A model generated the notes under the pieces. It saw nothing but the letters and a program-made list of their open reading frames with translations, ran no database searches and was not told the origin of the DNA. From Eutypa lata (taxonomy: Eukaryota; Ascomycota; Sordariomycetes; Xylariales; Diatrypaceae), in the NCBI GenBank assembly GCA_022661535.1, contig JAKULF010000011.1, positions 1,178,001 through 1,242,000 of the forward strand: a stretch of DNA of 64,000 bases, given 5' to 3'. Shown here one piece after another: positions 11,513 through 23,760 of the stretch. Made by a program: the position numbers and the translations under genes. The stretch's first letter is position 1. Every line of letters begins with the position of its first letter.

Positions 11513-13322
11513 AAGTGACGGCCTCGTGCTGACTTTGAAGGTAATTTTGCCTATTATTTGATATAAAGAAGTTTGTTCATGTGCGTAGACTAAATGGCCC
11601 TACAATTTAGAAAAGTAAGAAATTAAGCAGAACAATGTTAGACTAACAGGAAGAGGGCTGGCTGCTCTAGATGGGGAGAAGGCACCGTAGGAATTCTTCG
11701 GGCTTTTATAAAAAGAGATGATTATGCAATGAGCCCAGATATATGACCCAAGATCAGGAGTAATATCGCGGATCCAATGATCAAGACAAGACAAAGGTGT
11801 GATGGGGCCGGACAAAAATATCTCTAAAGTAGGATTGATCGTCCTTAATGCAACACCAGGAAATCGCCATTGATATCCAGTCTGCCTTACCAATCGGCAA
11901 TGTATATGATATGCTACAGCTTGGAATCCTAAAAACACCCTGTTGCAATGTTCAGCGACTAACTTGGCCACTGTTCCCCTTAATTTCAATTTACCTAAAG
12001 TATAACTAGGAGACCCCCTTTCAGCAAGAGCTTTGTTTTTACTATATCCCCCATACGTGTCTGTCACCACCACCTACCCCACCCATTCTTTTGTTGTATC
12101 ATGCACTATAATACTGGATATTATGTCGATATCCCCATTTAAATTAATATATTCGGCTACAATAATTGCAACTCTAAAGCCTGGTAGGCTATGTCAAGTA
12201 TGGTATAGCAAAAACACAGCATGCTACGTAAAGGCGGCCGTGCTAATTTTAATAACGGTGCAATATGCTTATGCTATATTACAACAAGCGTAACTTAGTA
12301 AGGCTATCGTATATGCTGCAGTAATACAATGACACTGCTCTTGCTTACATGTAGCTACTGTCTAATATGACGTCCAAATCACAACTGGCTAGCTTGCTGC
12401 GCGAGTTTTGTAAGGTGTGATACATTGCCGCCCGGCTGCTTCGCCCCCACCGCTGCCGCCCCCTTTTCCCTATGAGCGGCTAAAAAATACCCAGGCTGTG
12501 CGCCTGGAGCCACTATTTCCCCGATTATTATTTTGTGTATGGGAGCCTGTAGTGCCGTGCGAATTCAAGAGGAACTCGAATGCTCGCGTGGGTAAGTCAT
12601 ATTGCTAGGCGTTAGGCAACGGCTTCCTTTATACTTGGTTAGACGAATGTGATAGTCGAGACGATACGTTTCAATCTTCTGTCGTTTCTGGTTCCTAATA
12701 TAGGTCTATTTTAACTGTTAGAGTGACACTTCTATTTGATATCTGACATCGTATCTCAGCATCGGAATCGATAGGCTGCGAGTCATTTCAGCGTCACAAG
12801 ACTTAGGATTTCCCTCATAGATTTGGATCGCGCTTTTACGGGTTTGAAACAACCTACAAGCGTTGGCTAACGAATTGATAGAGATTGCTTGGTCTGGGTA
12901 AAACGATGATGGCGAACCACGATGTATGCAAGTTGGAAGGTTGACGTTTGAGGATTATTCTCTGTTACGGCTTAAGTTGCAAGTCAGACTAAGTGCTTAA
13001 AAGGGGTCATCTATTTACACAAGTTACCGGACCTTGCCATAACGTAGAGTATTTTGAATACGTCGGAGCGATGTTCATGTGGGTTTTATTCCTAAGAAAA
13101 ACTATCTTCTCCTTGTATAACTGAACTGCGTTTAATCAACTGAATCCTCCTGGCCCGAAGCCACCAACATGGTTAAACCTATGTACAAATAATTAGAAGC
13201 CAACGTAACGTAATACATGCCAATGAAGAAAAAAGCCTCCGAGTCTCCGCCATAATCTGAATATCACAAACCACACCTAATTAAGTTGTATCCGCCACCC
13301 ACCAAACACCTGAACGTAAGTT
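11513..13322. other. Intergenic region, no supported gene
   Basis: A 157-codon minus-strand frame at 11600-12073 has no recognisable domain, and its composition matches the flanking non-coding DNA, so I do not call it a gene. A GC-rich patch at about 12420-12520 contains a small hairpin (CCAGGC...GCCTGG). Nothing else is supported. Confidence 0.45.
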
Positions 13323-14576
13323 TCAAGCCACCTTGATAGACCCATCGGCGTTCTTAACCATCTGCTCGACGTAGCCGGCGAACCACTCGCCCGCCTTAGG
13401 CGCCCCAGACATGCCGCACTCGCCATCGCTCGGGCCGCTAGCTCGGATCCAGACGATGCTGTCCACGAGGCTGTTGCTCACTGACGTGCCGGGGAGCATG
13501 CCGAAGCCCGAAGGCACGACGTTGCACCAGTCCGACCACTCCGCGCGGGCGCCGGGCAACGCGACTCGCCCCTGGTCGACAATGAAGCGGGTGGGAAGAC
13601 CAGCCTTCTCCAGGTACATCGCAAGGGATTTGATGTAGTGGTCCTCATCCCAGGAGCCGCTCGCCTTCGTGAAAACCTCTCGGATCGCGGCCGAGTACGG
13701 GTTGTAGTTCGAGACGTTGGTTGCGAAGCCGCGGATCCTCGTGTTGTTGCCGGATCGAGAGACAACCCTAGCGAAAGTCTCAGCGGCTGTGAGGAGTCAC
13801 ATTAGCGAAGAGGTCAACGAGTTTTCAACTTTGAGTGGGTGGTCCTTACTAGGCTGCAGGTTTCCCTCTGTCCCTAGCCAGCCTCCATGAGCGGCGTCGA
13901 GATAGAGATGAACATTGTCGAACTGGAGCTTCGAAATGGCATGCACAATGCCTTCTTCGTACAGTGCGGCGGCCTCGGCACACTTGTCAACGGTCAGATT
14001 GGTGATGAGGTTGGCGAGAGAATCCGGCTCCAGGACGATGGCGAAGGTGAGGTCGGTGGCGGCGCTGATCTTCTCAACAAGAGGAGCAATAAATTCGGTC
14101 TTGTATCTCTCTAATCCGTCGATACCCTGAAGCTCACCGGGTCTCTGGCCAGCGCTGCAATCTCGGTTGGGAATGTTGTAGAGGACGAGACCGACGACCT
14201 GGCCGCTGGCTTGTCTCTTACCAGTGGCTGCTTGCTTGTCGGCACGGGCAGCGGCAATAATACCGTCCACGCTGTCCAGGCCGGCGATGTCAGACACCCA
14301 GACGAAGGTGCCGACCTGACCAATTGCGCGGACCTTTTCGGCGTTCTCGACGTCGCCTCTGGCTAGGAACGCATCCCGCGTCACGTCGAGCTTGGCAGTC
14401 CACTCTGGATTGGGCAGCAGCGTCTTGCCCTCAAACGGGTTAGAGCTGTTCTGTCGCTTGAAGATGGGGAACCGGGAGGCGAGTGATACTCCCCATATTG
14501 GGTTGCCGTAAGGTGTGGCAGAGACAGAGACAACTGCCGTGGCGGCAGCAGCCGTGAGTAATGCGATGACACGCAT
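13323..14576 (-). CDS. Secreted GH6 cellulase (cellobiohydrolase/endoglucanase), no CBM
   Basis: Two exons (14576-13850 and 13786-13323, intron 63 bp) encode 396 residues. The start at 14576 was preferred over an in-frame ATG at 14636 because it begins directly with a signal peptide of about 20 residues. A KR site near residues 40-41 may be a Kex2-type processing point. Both GH6 signatures are present: LYNIPNRDCSA, with the conserved Asp at 139, and VLEPDSLAN, with the catalytic Asp at 185. The C-terminal half carries the Trp/Cys pattern of the family (EWSDWCNV, DGECG). GH6 enzymes hydrolyse cellulose from the non-reducing end with inversion. There is no CBM1 or Ser/Thr linker, so it is a bare catalytic domain acting outside the cell. 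Confidence 0.93.
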
Positions 14577-15424
14577 TTTGTCCAAGTTGATGGAAGTAGA
14601 GGTTTTAAGGGAAGTAAAATGGATGGATGGTTTCAAAAAAATCTAGTTACTACCAAGGTGCAAAAAGAAGCCAGCAAAAAGGAGCAAATGTGTGGACGGC
14701 GATGGTTGAAGGGAGATTTCAATTGTTGGGATGATTGAGTAGGAAGGAAATTAGTCTGTTCCATGACTTCAGGATCTGTTTTACGTTGGCTCCTTAGGAT
14801 GTTGTTTATCGCGGTTTCCGTATCAAGTTATGTTGTCGCTTGAAAGACAGTCGAAACCGGCGTGAATGTTAGAAGGTATCTTAAAAGAAGGCAGTAGCCT
14901 CAGGATGGACATATTGAGCTAATATTGTTGCACCTTCTAGTTATGCCAGTGAAACGTATCAAAGCTCCTACCTTTCTTTACCTGTTTGAATTTCTAATCA
15001 TTTCTAATCATAGGCCTCCGATGCTAACTATGACAGCACTGCGCCCCCTTGCCACAACCGAAGACTCAGATATATACACGGACCAATACAGTAAGAGCGC
15101 CGCAGCCCCTATTTAATGAGATACGGTTGCTTTAACCTTACCCCAAAAGTCTAGATATGATTCAATGCCATTCTGACCCTACGTATCTTCTATACAATTT
15201 TCCAGCCATGCACCAAGGAAAGTCTGCTTATGGCTGGCACTATCGCAAAAGCCAAGAACCTAGTTCGACAACTTTAGGGATGAGTCGTATTAAAATTTGA
15301 ACAGTCAGGCTCAAGCCCCTTTAATTCCGTCCCGTACTGGACGATTCGAAAGTAGTAATAGGGACTAGTGTAAGTTCTTATAGACAAGGAACTAATTGCT
15401 TGAGCAACCATACATTCTCATGAT
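14577..15424. other. Promoter region of GH6 gene, otherwise empty
   Basis: The minus-strand GH6 gene must be driven from here. I saw no convincing coding frame and no clear tandem carbon-catabolite repressor motif. The sequence is of mixed composition without repeats. Confidence 0.4.
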
Positions 15425-16393
15425 TCATCTTCCCTCGTTTGACAATGAAACACCACTTGGTTGGCTCGCAGTACCTAGAGTATCTAGGTATTTCCGCATG
15501 GCATCATCAGTGGCACTTCCGACGAAGAAGTTGGCAAGGAGCTGCGATGTCATCTCGGCGTGCGTAATAATGCCGAGACGGATAGCATCATGCATCAAGT
15601 CCATGAGAGAGTGTTGGGCAACACCACGTCTAATACGCTCTGTAGTTTCAATTAGCTTGTGGTTTGAAGGTGTAGCTGAGACGAAAGCATCGCTTGAAAA
15701 TATCGCGTGTGACTTGAACTGACTTTTCATGACTTTGTTCTTGCTCTTCAGCATCTTAATCTCGTACTTCACTAAGGAGGATTTCGGATATTCTGTTTTC
15801 AACCCGACCTCATGACCCAGACTCGTGATGACGTAGTTGATAGGTTGGCTAATGAAACTGAAGTATCTTTCACGAACTTTGAAATCGTAAGCTAGGGTAT
15901 AAATATCATTCTAGCAAGCTACTCACTGCTCGGGTCATTCTTCATCTCTCCAGAGTTTACTACTTTGAGACCAACCTTTGAGGCATCGACATTCGCGCTC
16001 TCCAAAATACCACGGATTGCGTCGTCATTTTCTAAGTTTCCGTCAGTACCGACGCAACTCGTAGCCCAGTTGAATATACGCGTTAAGGTATCGAATCAGG
16101 GAATATGCTTACTGTACATAATAATCCCCTTCTCGAAGCGAGCGTTCGCAGAGTAACATATGAGGAAGAAAACATCGACGAAGCCAATAAGACGGATCTT
16201 GCCAGCCCATCTCTCACCGTTTATCAAGATCTCCCATGGGTGAATATCACTGTCATATAAAAGTTAAAATCGAAAACTCAGAGCAGGAATGAAGGAATTG
16301 CTTAGGAGATGCAAACCCATACTAGTCACATTCTAAGGACTTGTCATTGACGGATCGATCGAACACATCTAATACACGATGATACGATGCCAT
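15425..16393 (-). CDS. Hypothetical protein, four exons, unknown family
   Basis: Exons 16393-16323, 16249-16113, 16031-15927 and 15876-15425 join with consistent phase to encode 254 residues. The introns are 73, 81 and 50 bp with GTATGG, GTAAGC and GTGAGT donors. The model was built by following the reading frame across stops in the raw sequence; the first junction gives Tyr by joining TA and T. The protein starts MASYHRVLDVFD. It has a hydrophobic stretch near residues 43-54 (IRLIGFVDVFFLICY) and a helical, basic C-terminal half. I recognise no domain. The clean splice pattern argues for a real gene rather than chance frames. Confidence 0.6.
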
Positions 16394-17341
16394 GACTGTT
16401 ATATATCATGAAGGATTCATACGAAGGGGGGACAGGAATCAATATAGAAAGTTACATATTCTTGAGTTGTTGACATCCAGAAGACATCAATGATAAATAA
16501 TGAAATACGCTTGTTCGGCTTTGAGCAGCTTAACCTCCTACGTCCGGTAGAATCCTCCACAAATATTTTAGGACAGTGGAAAGTAGAGGAACAGTACTTT
16601 CTAATATGCGGTCAAGCGGGGAGCTGGACATTATATTGGTAGCTGAAAATCCCATTTGGGTTGTTATTGTAACGCCAACTGCTGGGATCTGCAGCTGAAA
16701 CCAACCGATCGGCAATGACAAGGAGAGATACTAGCGAATCAATTTTCACTGTACGAAAGCCGTGTACTGGATAGGCTCCGGCTAGTAGACCTAATAACCC
16801 GGTTTTATATTTGATGGTGAATACAGTTTTGCAATATGTAAATACCCAGGTTGGCCCAGTTGTTGCGGCTGACTGGAGCAAATGCATCCCATCCTGCGAG
16901 ATATGTGGGAGATAACTTCACCTAGCTATGATTCGTGCTGTATAACATGTATTCGAAGTAGATCAAGAATGGCTCTCCAGGAGTCGTCATGTCTTGCAGC
17001 ATCCTTGACTGAATATGTGCGGCGGCAGGTAATGATATGCACGAGGGCCCTTGCTGGGGCTGTCGATTTCGCATATGGTAGGTAGGTTGAAATCAGGGGG
17101 GATAATGCAGCGTCAGACTGACATTAATGCCTCAGAATTGGTTGAATGACATAGGTTCTGGGTTGCATTGTATGTCACCCGTTGCTACTGCATGGAATTT
17201 ATACCTGGTCATCGGGAGCATCGGCACAGGTTACCATAATAGACCACATATCCTGATGTATAATCGAACTAGACTTCTCTGTTCTCAGTTTCATGCTTTA
17301 GGATATTTGCAAGCTTTCTACTATCTCAAAGCTCAGAAACC
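16394..17341. other. Intergenic region, no supported gene
   Basis: A 91-codon minus-strand frame at 16612-16887 and a few shorter ones show no recognisable motif. The region lies between the divergent orphan gene and the long HET gene and probably holds both promoters. Confidence 0.4.
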
Positions 17342-20300
17342 ATGTCATGGGCAACAGCGGAATACCTTGCGGGGAAAGCGGTCGATTTGAAAGCTAAGTC
17401 GACGGCGGCTTTCGACATCGCAATCAGTAAGAATCCTGACAAGGTGCGGACTATGCTAGACCTGTGGTTCGTTCCCGAGTTCAAGCCTACGTTCTTCGAT
17501 GAGAAAGAACGATACAATGCGGTCTCAACCACCTCGGATCTTGATGGCGATGTTAGTCTTCTGGACCCTTCCTACACATCTGCAATCAGAGAACCTGGAG
17601 GTAAAGAAGGACGCTATCCAGTTCGCATGTTTGACCTCGACACTAAGCGCCTTGTCGACTATCCTGACATTGGTACCTTTGGCCAGTACTGCATCCTCTC
17701 CCATAGTTGGAAAGGCCGCGAGGTCAACTACAGATATGCTATGGATGCCAAGTTCAGAGCCTACTCCCGTGTGCTAGCAGCAGTTCAGGGCAACGATGCT
17801 GCAGGAAACATTATGGGTGTTGCTCAACAGAACGATGTTGACCTGATCAAGCACCAATGCTCTCTAGATATCACCGAGCAAGAACAAAGAATCACAACTT
17901 TGGCTCACGATAGCGAAGTACTCACCGAACTCGAGCTGAGCGACGCTAGTGATATAGTTGAAAAACTTCTTTCATGGCGGGTCGACGTTCAGGTCGTAGA
18001 GAAGGGGGAGAATGGCCGCGGCGGACTCGAGAAAGCTCAACGCCGACTCGCTGAGGCCATCGCTCTTCGCGACTACGAGAATATGGAGGACGAAGTCTTC
18101 AAGAAACTATTAGGAGACTTCGGCCTCACACATGGCAAGATCGGACATGTCATCGACGACCAGGTCGAAAGCGACAAGGAGCCAAGGAAATCGGAATCAG
18201 ATGTCGAAGACGCCGCGGAGAACCTCGCCAAAGAAAAGGAGCAGCAGGCCAAGGAGTCCAAGAAGATTCAATTCTTCGAGCGCCACCGCCACATCCGCGA
18301 AGCGGTCGACGAGCTGATAGGTTGCATACAGCGAAGCAAATCTGTGACTAAGGTCGAGCAGGCGCTCGAGCGGGCCAAGGAGATCTTCGACAAGCAGCCC
18401 TTCCCCGCGACGGAGAAGCGGTATCTCTGGATCGACTCGTGCTGCATCAATCGAGCGGACGATGGAGAGTACGCTAGAAGCATCTCAGCTATGGGTGAAT
18501 GGTACAAGAACGCGCAGTTCTGCTTGGTCCACCTAGACACGAAGAGGGATGTCCCGAAAGACTCTCTTGCTGATTGGGAGGTGATTCGTTCTCTTAAAGC
18601 ACCCCCGGCACCTAATATCAATGAGTATTTCAAAATCCACGAGAACGATCCGGAGTGGTCTACCCGGGCTTGGACGCTGCAGGAGCTTGTCATGAGCAAG
18701 GCGACCTTTTACGTCAACTCCTCCTGGGAGCTCCTCAGTAGACCGGTCGAGAATCTGGGACCCTGGTACTATTTGTGTCCCTTCGTCTCTCTCTATACTA
18801 GTCTTGATACTAGTAACCCGTACTCTTCATTCCCAGACGATGTGGAGAATATTTCCCTCTTGGAGGATGTCTGGAGGGACAGTGCTATTAAGGTATGAAA
18901 ACAGCCTATTTCCTTGCATTTTAATGTTCTCCCCTGTTTCTAAAACTGACGGTTGTTAACATTTGAAGTAGCAGAAGCCTGAACTCGCCGAATGTAGCGA
19001 TCTAGACCTACGCAAGGCACATAAATTGATCGATATCCTCAGAACGCTCAGTGTCCAGATACCAGGAGAGATCGACATGGAAACGGCGAGGATATGGATA
19101 TCAAGAGCAGTCTATGTCGCCGCCTCAGGTCTGACATCTTCCGGCTACGGGTCGAATGACGATGCAGAGAAGTTGTTAGATAACCTTCTGGAAAAGCTTC
19201 AACCATTCAACCACTCGGTCGACTCCTTACCGCGGGAAGAGCTCGCAAGACACGCAATTAATACCCTACTCGAGTGTCTTGTCAAGCTCATTGAGAAGCC
19301 AGTCCTTGCTGACAGAAGCTACGTTTCGTTCTTTGGAAACGCGCAAGGTCTCGAGTTTTGGGAAAAGGGGCTTATCAGAAGCCACTTCTCCATCCACAAA
19401 GTCATGTCGCTGGTTTGCGGAAGAGACGCCACTGTCATGACGGATCGCGCGTATTCTCTCATGGGTATGCTAGGCGTCCGATTCCCCACCTTCCCCGCCG
19501 AAGGGCTGACAAAGGCCCTGACGAGACTGCTGGACGAAGTCGTGATCTCTTCGAACGACGTGTCCGTTTTCAACTGGTCGGGTAAGAAGTACGGCAGTCC
19601 CATCCGGGGGCGGTCGCTGTATCCATCGTCGCCGGAGGCATACACTTTCGGCAAAGACGAAGCGCGCAAGAAGCTGAAGGACCAGAAGCTGGCCGAGCTG
19701 CTCCAAATCGAGCGGTACGACGTCATGAACGACTTCAATGCCATCTCGGAGATGCTGGTAGGGACCATCATGTTCGTCAAGGACCGCGAGCATAAGAATA
19801 TCCCTCTCCTGTGGGTGATGGAGATCCTCCGTGTCATACAGAAAGGCACGTTCGAGAGGCTCAAGCCTCATATCGGGAATATCGGGAAGATCCTCAAGTA
19901 CATTGAAACGGCTTTCGAAGCCAGGACCGCCGATAACGAAGCCCAAGCTGGTTCGTCCCCTGCATCCCATCGGGGATCCCCTGCCGTAGGCTCGGAGGAG
20001 GCGGCTTCAAAGGCTAGTGGCTCGTACTTTTCACCGTTCAGCTCCCTCCAGTCGCAAATCAAGACACCATCCATACCCGATTTACCGTCCTTCAAAGCCC
20101 CCAGTTTCGGCCGCAAGAAAACCGAGACTCAGATTTCATCACCGCCTCCAACAACGTCGGTGACCCCTAAAAGCCGAGGCATTGGCGGTTTCAGGGCCCC
20201 GTCTATCAAGGGCTTTGGAAGAAAAACCGCCGAGCCCCCACAGTCACCTGGGACACCAACTACGATCCAGAGTCCTACCAGCGAGGCGGAGGCAGCAACC

Positions 20301-21962
20301 CCTACATCGACCCCTGCAACTCCATCATTGGTGTCTTCAAACCCTTCCAAACACCCCCTAGACGAAGACGTTCTATCCTACATTCGATGCATCGACGGCG
20401 TAGACAGCGAAGCCGGCGTCGTCGGAGATGCCAAAGACGGGACATCGGAACCGCCAAGACTCCCACCTCAGCTCGAAGAGGTCCTAGCCTCGATGCCGGA
20501 AAGAGAAGCCCCGAAGCTCGGCGCCACCGCCGACGAGTTGAACGAGAAGAGCATGATCTCGCCCAATCCGATCATCTTGACGAGCTCGGGAATTTCGGGG
20601 TCCTTCGACGTGCAGCGGGTCGTGGTGTCGATGCCGCAGCCGGAGCGGCTGCGGCGCCAGATCCGGAGCGCCGTCAGCCCCGGCCAGAACATCACGGGCT
20701 GGTGCACCGTCAGCACGGGGTTCGCGGTCGTCGTCGTGAGCTTCGCTTGCCCGAAGCGCATCCTGGAGCGCGAGTTGGATGTCGTGCAGGCGGTGGAGAG
20801 CAAGGTCCTTGCTGCTGGGGCTGGGGTTGGGGGGGATACAAGTCAAGGTCAAGGTCAAGGTCAAGGGGAGGAGAAGGTGAATAGTAAGGGGGTTGATGCT
20901 GCAGCTGCAGCTGATGGGAATCGTGCGATGGAGAAGCCGTTTAAGGTTGGGGATAAGAAGAATACCAGTAGTGGGTTTCAGAATAGGGGATTGGATCGCC
21001 TCAGGGATAGGATGAATAGCGGTGGGCTGTCTAGTAACCTCGCTGATGAGAAAGGAGAAAACGACCTGGATATCGACCTCGACGGACCGGAATTCGAGTC
21101 CGTGAAGGAAGAAGGCAACAGAGTAAGTCGCATGATCCGTTTTGTACAGGAATCCGACCTATCCGCAATGGCGGGCGAGTGGGTGCTAGCACGGTTCTCC
21201 GGCGTCCCCGGCGCGAAGTGGTTCCTCTGCTACCTGGAACTGGGCAGCTCGGGGGGCAAGGGCGACTTCTACGGCCACCGCATCGCGACCGATGAGATCG
21301 ACTTCCGCAATGCGTCGCCCGAGATGGGGCTCGTCAAGTACTGGGAGTGTAAGTACCGAAACAAGCTAGTTAATATCCTACCTTTCCCGTTCTGTTATAG
21401 AACCTTCCACAAGATGTGATGAACAATGACACACACTAACTCGTTTTGCTTATTATACTAAATAGACTACATGCTACGCAAGAAGCACCGGCTCTGCTCC
21501 ATCCTCCAGAAGCTGATGGAAAGCCGGGATTGGGGCCGGTTCAAGAACGAGGTCGGGCAGAGCCTTACGAGTAAAGTCCTTCGCGAGGCACGCGGGGTTG
21601 GGGTTGGTGTTGGGGTCCTAGAGAAGGAGAAGGAGAAGCTGGAGGAGAAGGACAACGATGCCGCCAAGAGGGTCGATGGTGATGGCAGCGACGGGGAGGA
21701 GGAAGACTCCGATAGCGAGACCGGAGGCGCCGCTATTTCCGATACCCTTAAGGAGTGGGGCGGAATGGCGCTGACGGTGGCCGGGGCGGGCCTCGTCGAG
21801 AAGTTCTACGGATGGCGCGCCGAGCGCCTCGAGAAGAACCTCAGCGCCGACGTGCTGAAGCAGTTCCCGTCGCACATGCAGACTGCGCTGGAGAGCCTGG
21901 ACGATAACAAGGACTTGATGCCCTCCATGTTTCACTCCGCGAAGAAGATCCACATGTTTTGA
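17342..21962 (+). CDS. HET-domain (heterokaryon incompatibility) protein with split domain
   Basis: Three exons (17342-18892, 18972-21348, 21466-21962) give a 1474-residue protein. The introns are 79 and 117 bp. The HET domain begins near residue 94; YCILSHSWKG is at 116-125. The second half lies at 355-470, with YLWIDSCCINRADDGEY, CLVHLD and WSTRAWTLQE. About 225 residues, largely charged and coiled-coil in character, separate the two halves. Downstream are a helical region (19026-19900), a Ser/Pro-rich disordered stretch (about 19930-20400), a GQGQGQG tract coded by a 6-bp repeat near 20842-20866, and a C-terminal region rich in Lys and Glu. HET proteins trigger cell death on non-self recognition in ascomycetes. 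Start: first ATG before the conserved region. Confidence 0.85.
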
Positions 21963-22758
21963 GATGGAGGACAAAGAAGAAAAAAAAAGGAAGCCAGTAC
22001 TTGCTTACACATAAACGTGGTCCCCCCTTCGGTTGGGATTTCATACTTTACTGATTTACTCCATTTTTAAAAGGGATGTTAACAATATGGGGTTCAAGGC
22101 TAAAACTTTTCTGTCTTATTTATTTCTAGTGGTTGTCTACTTATCTCTTATCGATCTTCACGCTCTGATCGTGCCCTAGTATGATATCATCTCCGTGGAG
22201 TAAATTTGACGGTGTTTCAATTTCAAAGCAAAGATACATGTTGGCGATTCTCCGTCTAACATTTATACGGTCGCGTTCCTACTAAGCTGGTATCAAATGT
22301 CGATTTCTCTCCTCCCCTAGTCTATCCTCTCGACATGTTATGCAATTGGATATTGCTCGAAAATCCAAACTGCCCATGGAGTCAGCACCAGACTGGCACC
22401 ATACCTTCGTGGAGTAGACTCGTTCAGACTTAATTAGAGTGATAGAACTGACCATACCTCCGCGCGTTGTCTGCTTGAAAATGGCTGTGTCCTCGGTCAT
22501 GATGAGATGCAGCGGCTTCATTGATCTAGAAGGTGCGCCCCGTAGCATAGGTAACTCTTGACAAGCCTGTGATAATAGGCCTCGAGGCCATAAACCGTGG
22601 GTATGATAGGAGCATCCGTGGATGTCTAGATGATCTTCTATCATGGCGAATCCAACCAATGCATCTATAATATGCTTGTCGTGAAGTAGTCGTGAAGTAG
22701 TCGTATGAGAAATATTAAATGTGGGAGGGTAAATGTTACTCTAACTCCTTACGTCTTC
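21963..22758. other. Convergent 3' regions, no supported gene
   Basis: The HET gene (plus strand) and the acidic-tail gene (minus strand) converge here. A 125-codon minus-strand frame at 22282-22659 has no domain and is rejected. The sequence is otherwise ordinary. Confidence 0.4.
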
Positions 22759-23760
22759 TCAAGGAACCTGTGGTATTATATCGGGATCGTCTTCGCCCAG
22801 TGCATCCTCGAGGTCTTCTTGGAGGTCTCTGAACTCTTCCGAATTCTCGATGTCGTCGAAATCTCCAGTGTTCTGGACGTCTCCATCTAGTAACGCCCCT
22901 TCACCGTTAATATGTTCAAAATCTTCGTCGTCTTCGGTTGCGTCTTCATCTTCCTCATCATTCTGCTCATTTTCTTCGACACCGGCAGTGCCGTCACCAA
23001 CGTTACCAACAAGTCTATCTGCTTCAGTCCCAACCTCGCCACCAGCGTTATCAGCGAGTCCGTCAAGTTCAGCCTGAATCTCATTATTATCATCATTTTC
23101 ATTTTCATCTTCCTTGTCATCGTCATCCTCCTCATCCTCATCCATCAGTTGATCCGCTTCGATGGACTCGATAGTTTCCTCTGCTGACGTAGCAGGGTGG
23201 TTGGTAACGCTGGATTCGCGGTCGAGCTCGATGGGTTTGCTCTGGGATCCCGGCGCGCCATTCAGCGGCGGCCGTGGTGGGTGGGCTGGTATACCGGGCA
23301 TGGGGTCGTACGAGCGGCCGGTGAGGGAGTGTCTGGTCTTGAGCTTTTCGATCTCGGCGGCCGGGAGGTATTTCTCTTTCTTCAGCCACCAGCTCACGAT
23401 GGTGCCCGGGGTGATACGCCAGAACTTCCCTGCATCCTGGTAGGTCGGAGTGCGGTAGACGACCCCCCCGCTATCCCACACGTCCCTGCGGTCGCGCAGC
23501 TCTTCGTACGAGATCGGGGCCTCGCCCGACCGGTTCCGCAACGGGTGGTAGCTGTCGGAATCGCACGTCCGCTGCTCCGGGATCCGATTCCGTAGCATCC
23601 ACTCCAACACCTGCGTCTTGCGCTTCTTTGGGTAGTGTATGGTCGGACGTCTGATCACCTCGCACGGCGGTACTCGGAGGTCGCATCGCTTCCGACGCGT
23701 GCCCGGAAATGGTTTCGGACCTTTCTTTTTGTGTGGGACGCCGAAAGGAACACGAGGCAT
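22759..23760 (-). CDS. Fungal protein with HTH-like N-terminus and acidic tail
   Basis: This is a single exon of 333 residues. The first 60 residues are basic (HKKKGPKP, TRRKRCDLR). Residues 60-140 are mixed helical with YPKKRKTQVLEWML and AGKFWRITPGTIVSWWLKKEKYL; the last motif resembles the recognition region of a helix-turn-helix. From about residue 200 the chain is very acidic, with long runs of Asp and Glu interrupted by Asn. A nuclear, DNA-binding or chromatin-related role is an inference from this charge layout. I do not recognise a named family. The frame is intact with a good ATG at 23760. Confidence 0.65.
   Translation of the reverse strand: MPRVPFGVPHKKKGPKPFPGTRRKRCDLRVPPCEVIRRPTIHYPKKRKTQVLEWMLRNRIPEQRTCDSDSYHPLRNRSGEAPISYEELRDRRDVWDSGGVVYRTPTYQDAGKFWRITPGTIVSWWLKKEKYLPAAEIEKLKTRHSLTGRSYDPMPGIPAHPPRPPLNGAPGSQSKPIELDRESSVTNHPATSAEETIESIEADQLMDEDEEDDDDKEDENENDDNNEIQAELDGLADNAGGEVGTEADRLVGNVGDGTAGVEENEQNDEEDEDATEDDEDFEHINGEGALLDGDVQNTGDFDDIENSEEFRDLQEDLEDALGEDDPDIIPQVP

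Noticed and set aside
11600..12073. 157-codon minus-strand frame
   Set aside because: No domain, no signal peptide, no splice context and base composition like the flanks.
16612..16887. 91-codon minus-strand frame with a partly hydrophobic start
   Set aside because: No plausible start context or family; likely chance.
20387..20884. 165-codon Arg-rich frame within the long HET gene
   Set aside because: Shadow frame created by high GC; the HET gene's own frame is continuous here.
22282..22659. 125-codon minus-strand frame between converging genes
   Set aside because: No recognisable motif and located in overlapping 3' regions.
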